Shown here: one piece after another, positions 59,241-64,000 of the stretch
How the letters are laid out: each line of letters opens with the position of its first letter
Position numbering within the stretch: the stretch's first letter is position 1
NCBI RefSeq assembly: GCF_905163445.1
Contig: NC_053204.1
Span: forward strand, 5,463,501 to 5,527,500
From: Pararge aegeria
Lineage: Eukaryota; Arthropoda; Insecta; Lepidoptera; Nymphalidae
Reading direction: 5' to 3'
Length of the DNA stretch: 64,000 nt
The notes under the pieces: model-generated
Database searches by the model: none
What the model was told of the DNA's origin: nothing
The model's input: the letters and a program-made list of their open reading frames with translations, nothing else
Translations under genes and position numbers: made by a program

Positions 59241-59584
59241 TCATCATCATCATCTTCATATGAACCGATAGACGTCCACTGCTGGACATAGGTCTTTTGT
59301 AGGGAGTTCCAAATTCCACGGTTTTGTGCCGCTTGTAGCCAGCGGCTACCTTCGACGCGCCTAATGTTGTCCGTTCACCTCGTCGGGGGTCGATCAACGC
59401 TGCGTTTACCAGTGCGGGGCTCCTCCCTCCTCCGAACTATGTGCCCCGCCCATTGCCACTTCAGCTCCGCGACTCGTTGAGCTATGTCGGTAACTCTGGT
59501 TCTTCTACGGATCTCCACATTTCTGATTTTATCACGTAGAGATCCATTAAGGATATGCCCGATAATGACCACGCTGGGCAGGCG
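59241..59584 (-). mobile_element. RTE LINE copy, internally deleted
   Basis: 59241..59543 is the RTE tail and C-terminal coding region in minus orientation. At 59544 it jumps directly to the 5' region in the same orientation (CCATTAAGGATATGCCCGAT, GACCACGCTGGGCAGGCG). About 2.6 kb containing the endonuclease and RT domains are missing. The short frames over it (59173..59397, 59375..59647) are remnants. Confidence 0.8.
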
Positions 59585-59591
59585 TGCATGC

Positions 59592-59725
59592 ATTATGTAC
59601 ATGTAATTACACTGGCACCTACGCCTTTCATACTGGAACACAGACATGCTGCTTCGCGGCAGATGGAAGCATACTTGTCCGGACGAGAACTGTCACAAAA
59701 AGTTCTACTACTGCTACACCGTATG
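59592..59725 (-). mobile_element. LINE-O fragment
   Basis: TGTAATTACACTGGCACCTA, CGCCTTTCATACTGGAACAC, GACATGCTGCTTCGCGGCAG, GAACTGTCACAAAAAGTTCT. Reversed relative to 23341..23650. It touches the 5' end of the RTE deletion copy. Confidence 0.6.
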
Positions 59726-59801
59726 TGCTGTTTTGGTGTACTGTCCGTCCCAATGCTGGACTATGGGGCTTCCTCAGTCAGAAATCTCTGGAGCTTAAGA
59801 C

Positions 59802-59877
59802 AGCGTGTTTTGGATGAATTTGGATTTAAATAATGGATGGATCCATTATTTAAATCCACATTCAGCCAAAACACGCT
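59802..59877. repeat. Long palindrome, 37-bp arms with a 2-base centre
   Basis: 59802..59838 and 59841..59877 pair at 35 of 37 positions (outer AGCGTGTTTTGG, inner TTTAAATAATGGAT), centre GG. It is the tightest large palindrome in the window and is not part of a recognised transposon. Confidence 0.9.
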
Positions 59878-59879
59878 AC

Positions 59880-60116
59880 CTGAAGCACGAGGACAAAACA
59901 TACAAATTACCCACCTCCGAGTGTGAACTGTATGTTTTTCTTAAAGATTACCTTACCTATTATTTGTTGGCTTCACTCGGGAATCCAATCCAAGAAACAT
60001 GCAATCCGTAATCACTTAATAAAATAACTTCCAGCGTAATTTTCCTGTGGCAAACGGAAAACTGTAGAATAGTATTTATATACAAATGCTTACAATTTTT
60101 CAAAATAGATGCATAT
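59880..60116. other. Unrecognised stretch next to the palindrome
   Basis: A 68-codon frame (59805..60011) crosses the palindrome and continues as KTRYLKHEDKTYKLPTSECE and LYVFLKDYLTYYLLASLGNP. It has ordinary composition but no family I recognise. A fragment of a lost gene or LINE is possible. Confidence 0.25.
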
Positions 60117-60175
60117 ACAATACACACATCGCCATCGAGCCCCAAAGTAAGCGTAGCTTGTGTTATGGGTACAAT
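60117..60175 (-). mobile_element. SINE-A tail scrap
   Basis: CACACATCGCCATCGAGCCC, CGTAGCTTGTGTTATGGGTA. Confidence 0.8.
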
Positions 60176-60612
60176 GTTATATACTTACTGCATAAAGAAC
60201 TAATAAGGTAAATTTAACAAAACAAGCATATAACGAAATTGTTAATGTAAAAATCAATGACAAATTCAAATATTTATTGCTCAACTTTTTTTGCTGTCGG
60301 TACCATTGGGAAGAAAAATAGCGGAACGACAGGTGCAACGGACATATAACCGGCTTTGACTTGTCGGGAAGTTAAGAGACTGGTCTCTAGATTGTATAGG
60401 AGTATATCTATACATATTGTCATTTGTATACATGTACCAACGTATATTATGTGTAATGTGAACTGTGCTTTAGATAAGCATTTATATTCCAAGCAAGGCA
60501 GGACATCCTCTTTGCATTCTAGATGATATTTAAATATTATTTTGTTACTGAATAAACTCAAGTAAGATAATATTATAATATAGTGATATACAGAGTTCAT
60601 ATTATGGAGTTT
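60176..60612. other. Unique AT-rich stretch
   Basis: A 108-codon minus frame (60274..60600, MNSVYHYIIILSYLSLFSNK at its start) is hydrophobic and K/Y-rich as expected from AT-rich DNA. No gene supported. Confidence 0.3.
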
Positions 60613-60868
60613 GTTTTATGGCGCAGTGGGCAGCGACCCCGCATTCTGAGTCCAAGGCCGTGGGTTCGATTCCCACAACTGGACAATGTTTGTGTGATGA
60701 ACATGAATGTTTTTCAGTGTCTGGGTGCTTATCTGTATATTATATGTATTTATGTATATTATTCATAAACATATTAAACAGTCACCTAAGTACACATAAC
60801 ACAAGCTGCGCTTACTTTGGGACTTGATGGCGATGTGAGCATTATCGTAGTATATTTATTTAATAATT
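60613..60868 (+). mobile_element. SINE-A, nearly full length
   Basis: Begins inside the A box (TATGGCGCAGTGGGCAGCG), B box GTGGGTTCGATTCCCACAAC, GTGATGAACATGAATGTTTT, GGGACTTGATGGCGATGTG, ATCGTAGTATATTTATT. Confidence 0.9.
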
Positions 60869-60871
60869 GAC

Positions 60872-61010
60872 GGACCAAGCTGATGGTACACCTGATGGTG
60901 AGTGGAAAACCATCGTCTTTAAAGATACCAACATTTCGCAGGGCTTGCAAGGAACACGTCCTGCCTCCTGTGTCTATCTAACTGAGGATATTAAGCCCCA
61001 TGAGACATCA
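60872..61010 (+). repeat. Repeat P (probable LINE 3' part)
   Basis: ACGGACCAAGCTGATGGTAC, ACCTGATGGTGAGTGGAAAA, CATTTCGCAGGGCTTGCAAG, GAACACGTCCTGCCTCCTGT. A similar phrase occurs at 33309. Class uncertain. Confidence 0.4.
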
Positions 61011-61289
61011 ACACAGAATTAAGAACGTACAGAACCCTCATTCAGTCATTATTGCATGCAGTGTATTGTGTCCAAAAACGTCCCGTGCACCTTCACACCC
61101 GCGGAATATTGCTAGGTCAAAAACTTTTCCCCATTTTATTGTAAGCGTTTAGAACATTAGATGGTAAAATAATTATCAACTGCTAAATGGACTTAAATGA
61201 CCACCTGTTCGAGAAACACTACTAAAATGGAGTGGTTTGTGATGCTTAAATTTTAGTTGTGTTCATGGTTTCTGTATATTCTTCGGGCT
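61011..61289. other. Unique stretch
   Basis: No recognised features. Confidence 0.3.
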
Positions 61290-61521
61290 AACCACCATCA
61301 TGTAGGGAGTATGGCAGTTATATTTAAACCATACCCCTAATCGGTTTCTACGCGACATCATGCCAGAACGCTAAATCGCTTAGCAGCACGTCTTTGTCGG
61401 TAAAGCCACGGCCGAAGACCAGAGAAAATACGAAAATAAGAAATTTCCAAAACTCCCCGGGAACCCGGGACCTTCGACATCAAACCACAACGCTCACCAC
61501 TCTGCCAGGAAGATACACTGA
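61290..61521 (-). mobile_element. SINE-C, tailless
   Basis: TAGGGAGTATGGCAGTTATA, CCCCTAATCGGTTTCTACGC, AAATCGCTTAGCAGCACGTC, GAACCCGGGACCTTCGACAT, CAACGCTCACCACTCTGCCA. About 40 bp are lost between TTTGTCGGTA and AGCCACGGCC. Confidence 0.8.
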
Positions 61522-61899
61522 CTACTAGCACTAAAAAACTATTTTTTTTCTTGCAATTTATTGTATGTCTTTCCCATGAACTAAATCAATCTATTGTATG
61601 TCTTACGCAAAAGTTTGGGTGAAGCTTGCCATAAGAATACAGAATGTACTCTGTTGTATCGCCAATACCTATAAATCACCTTATATTTTTAAACGAGCAA
61701 TTCTTGTATTATATAATTGGAATCTTGGGTTTCGGGGGCGATAATCTAGCTAGGATTCACTTTTAAAAATATGTCACTTATTCGTGTTTTCCGGTAATAA
61801 CAGATTTGGTGCAGACGAAGTTGCACGGGTCAGCTAGTTTTTTTAATAATACAAATAGTATTATTCATACTTCTTGTATTTACGATACAATTCTGTATA
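61522..61899. other. Unique stretch with a Helitron-like phrase
   Basis: TGCAGACGAAGTTGCACGGG and TCAGCTAGTTTTTTTAATAA (61811..61850) look like a worn Helitron 3' end (CAGCTAG|T). The 5' limit cannot be placed. Confidence 0.4.
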
Positions 61900-62196
61900 T
61901 CTTAATATATATAAATCTCCTGTCACGATGTTTGTCCGCGATGGACTCCTAAACTACTTAACCGATTTCTGATTAAATTGGCACACCGTGAGCAGTCTGG
62001 TCCAACTTAAGAGATAGGATAGCTTAGATCTTTAATTATAGTCGCAATTTTATTTTATTGCAAATTATTTGTCTATAATTAATTGACAGTCACATGTTAT
62101 ATATATATAGATACTACTATAATCATTTAAGGCTTAGCGATACTGAATACTTTAAAAACAAAATCAAACGCAGACGAAGTCGCGGGCAACTGCTAG
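61900..62196 (+). mobile_element. Helitron, uninterrupted copy
   Basis: Starts TCTTAATATATATAAATCTC after A (61899), ends GCGGGCAACTGCTAG before T (62197), 297 bp. CGATGGACTCCTAAACTACT, GAGCAGTCTGGTCCAACTTA and TGCAAATTATTTGTCTATAA are shared with 7941..8443. No Rep/helicase coding, so it depends on an autonomous relative. Confidence 0.8.
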
Positions 62197-62654
62197 TACG
62201 ATATAAATTAAGTATCGCTTTCCCTCTCGCACTTCCAATTTAATATACACGGTCCCCCAAGAGACTTGCATCTTGATGGAAAACCTGCGGAACGCCCTCG
62301 TTTAGGAACCCGGTGCGAAATGTATAAAACCTCTTCGAGAGGTCATTACGTCGGAAGATTATGCTACGAATTGATTTTTTTACGATTACGACTTGAAATG
62401 GACATTTCGCTAAAGAGAAATCTGATGACTTCATTTCGCATTATGCTGGAGGTATGAGTGTTTCTGTAATTTCCATTTTTTTGTGTGTTCGCCGTTTTTG
62501 CTGTGTGCGCTCGTTTGTGTTTATTTTAAACAGATCGAGAAGTCATTGCGTTGGGAGACGGTGGGCATTTCTTTTAAATTACTGGGAATTATACTTGAGA
62601 TGAATAAGTATTTGATAAATAACTACTAATAGCTATCGATATGCTATATATCAG
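62197..62654. other. Unique stretch of balanced composition at 62215..62460
   Basis: Overlapping 63- and 64-codon frames on opposite strands (62266..62457, 62240..62434) cannot both be real and neither is recognisable. The G+C and CpG content is higher than the surroundings. Confidence 0.3.
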
Positions 62655-62798
62655 CAGTGGCGTGCACTTCATACATGCACAAAAGCACTGCTTACCCTAA
62701 AATTGATATAAAACTCGTATAGGAGGAGGATTTTTGCCGTTTTACGCAATTTGTCCGCTGTATGCATACCCTGGTAAGAAACCCAGTGCACGCCACTG
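62655..62798. mobile_element. hAT-like MITE, copy 3, with perfect 8-bp duplication
   Basis: Left CAGTGGCGTGCAC, right GTGCACGCCACTG, 13-bp perfect termini. The flanking repeats TATATCAG at 62647..62654 and 62799..62806 are identical. An 8-bp duplication with CA..TG termini fits the hAT superfamily. It is 144 bp with no coding capacity, and its interior differs from copies 1 and 2. Confidence 0.88.
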
Positions 62799-62806
62799 TA
62801 TATCAG

Positions 62807-62897
62807 CTATCTTAGTATCTATAAAAGACAAGCTACAGCTACTTTGGGGCTAGATGGTGATGTGTGTATAGTCGTAGTATATTTATTTATTTATTTA
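62807..62897 (+). mobile_element. SINE-A tail interrupted by the MITE
   Basis: TATCTTAGTATCTATAAAAG, CTACTTTGGGGCTAGATGGT, TCGTAGTATATTTATTTA. The sequence preceding the MITE no longer shows the SINE body clearly. Confidence 0.7.
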
Positions 62898-63059
62898 CAT
62901 ATAAATGGCACTTCCTCATTGCGTATTACGAGTGTTTAATTATTTTATTATAAATACATTTAGGAGTCAGGAGTCTTCAAAGATTATTTGAGATGACGAA
63001 GGATTGCATCTTTTGCATGAGAGCTTTGACTAAAATTATATTGTAGTAACGTTTTTTTG

Positions 63060-63164
63060 AAGCGGTGATAACCCAGTTGTGAGGACTTCGGCTGCACTTT
63101 CGGGGGTCCGTGTTCGGATCCCAGCACGTACTTCTAACTTTTCTAAATTATGTGCTTTTTAATG
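63060..63164 (+). mobile_element. SINE-B head
   Basis: AAGCGGTGATAACCCAGTTG, GGACTTCGGCTGCACTTTCG, TGTTCGGATCCCAGCACG, TTATGTGCTTTTTAATG. Cut off after 105 bp. Confidence 0.75.
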
Positions 63165-63957
63165 CAAGTTTTTTAAAGAGTTTTTGTTGGTTATGCTGTG
63201 GAGTTGAAAGTTACCTACTTAATTATTACGTTATTAGAAAATCGCGGTATATTTATTTAATTGCTATTTTTATAGAAGCTTATTAATTCTTTTAACTTAT
63301 TTCACATCTATTTTTTAAGTAAGCGTTTAAAAATTAAGAATTTAAATGAGATAAATAATTTATGTTTTAGAAATCTAATCTTATTTTTTATTTATTGTTT
63401 AAAAAGGGGTTTCCTGTTTGTGCCCAGGTCGTATTATTTTAAATTCCTTTATTCAAGGGTCCTCCCAAAAAGGATTTGTGCTTGACCACTTTTTCTCCAC
63501 AGTGGGACTTTCCAGATTTGAATGCAAATAAAAACTTACAACAAAATACAGTTCAAGCCTTTGTGGACAAAGCAAATAGAAACTGATACTTTTGTTCTTT
63601 GTAATCACAAGTCCTAGAATAGACCAAGTTTAATTAATTCTCTTGTATTTCTATGAAAAGGGAATGCACTTACAAGTTATTTTTTCAATGGGCTTCAAAA
63701 TGAATATGATTTATGAAACATATCGAAAATAAATTGGAAAATACAATCATTTTAAAAGGCAGTCGGTGTCACATTAATTTTATGTTAACAAGTGACGGAG
63801 TTTTGACGTCATAAAAAAGATCAAAGAAATCGTAATTTAAGTTCTTCAAATTTTAATGAAAATTAACTGATAATATCTCGTCATTAATTGAAAATCATGC
63901 GAATCAATTATCTAACGTAAAAATAAATATTTTTGTTTTATAAATAATGCAACACTA
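63165..63957. other. Unique AT-rich stretch
   Basis: No repeat landmark and no open frame of interest. Confidence 0.35.
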
Positions 63958-64000
63958 AATAAATTATATACTACGACAATACACACATCGCCATCTAAGA
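63958..64000 (-). mobile_element. SINE-A tail, cut by the window end
   Basis: TATACTACGACAATACACAC, ATCGCCATCT. The rest would lie beyond the window. Confidence 0.8.

Noticed and set aside
60274..60600. 108-codon minus frame rich in I, L and Y
   Set aside because: The composition is what AT-rich non-coding DNA gives by chance. No signal peptide pattern followed by a mature domain is seen.
1..64000. CRISPR arrays, operons, bacterial promoters or phage genes
   Set aside because: Repeat spacing is irregular, the repeats are SINEs and LINEs, and the composition and element types are those of a lepidopteran nuclear genome.

Overview
This window looks like nuclear DNA from a moth or butterfly (Lepidoptera). 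It is AT-rich and packed with interspersed repeats: tRNA-headed SINEs on both strands, an RTE-clade LINE of the kind common in Lepidoptera, Helitrons ending in CTAG, and foldback MITEs. There is no bacterial-style gene density, no operon, no CRISPR array and no convincing complete host gene. The stretch is best read as intergenic DNA or the inside of a very long intron. Only one long intact reading frame is present: a 990-residue endonuclease/reverse transcriptase on the minus strand at 41191..44163. Almost all other open frames are short shadows running through repeats.

Family names are local to this answer. SINE-A (about 260 bp) has a tRNA-like head with an A box around TGGCGCAGTGGGCAG and a B box GGTTCGATTCCCACAAC, and ends in (ATTT)n. 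SINE-B (about 310 bp) has the head GGTGATAGCCCAGTGGG and a (TGA)n tail resembling the RTE tail. SINE-C (about 330 bp) has the head TGGCGCAACGGTGAGCGC and an A-rich tail whose last 80 bp match the 3' end of LINE-D. LINE-D, E, F, K, O, R and T are 5'-truncated non-LTR 3' ends. G elements are Helitrons. H, I, L, P and Q are repeats I can recognise as repeated but not classify.

Layout. 1..2300: mostly unique, with a CpG-rich island near 1290..1595. 2300..10700: SINE-B and SINE-C copies, LINE-E/K fragments, and a three-level nest at 7826..8547 (hAT-like MITE in Helitron in SINE-A). 10700..17140: Helitrons, SINEs and a second RTE-like fragment. 17630..18990: element I carrying two SINE-A insertions, next to a TIR transposon with a candidate TTAA flank. 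19000..28250: mixed repeats with a long unique block at 24450..26140. 28250..37000: sparser repeats. 37000..39400: dense SINEs and an inverted RTE copy. 41158..44515: a complete RTE element bounded by a perfect 11-bp target-site duplication. 44830..53000: LINE tails, Helitron, a poly(A) retrocopy with a paralogous empty site, and strong palindromes. 53000..64000: SINEs, LINE-D, two more rearranged RTE copies, a long palindrome, a Helitron and a hAT-like MITE with a perfect 8-bp duplication.

How the parts work together: the RTE is probably the autonomous partner of SINE-B, and LINE-D of SINE-C, because each pair shares a 3' tail. No partner for SINE-A is visible. All family assignments rest on reading the sequence. 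Copy ends are approximate unless a target-site duplication is stated.
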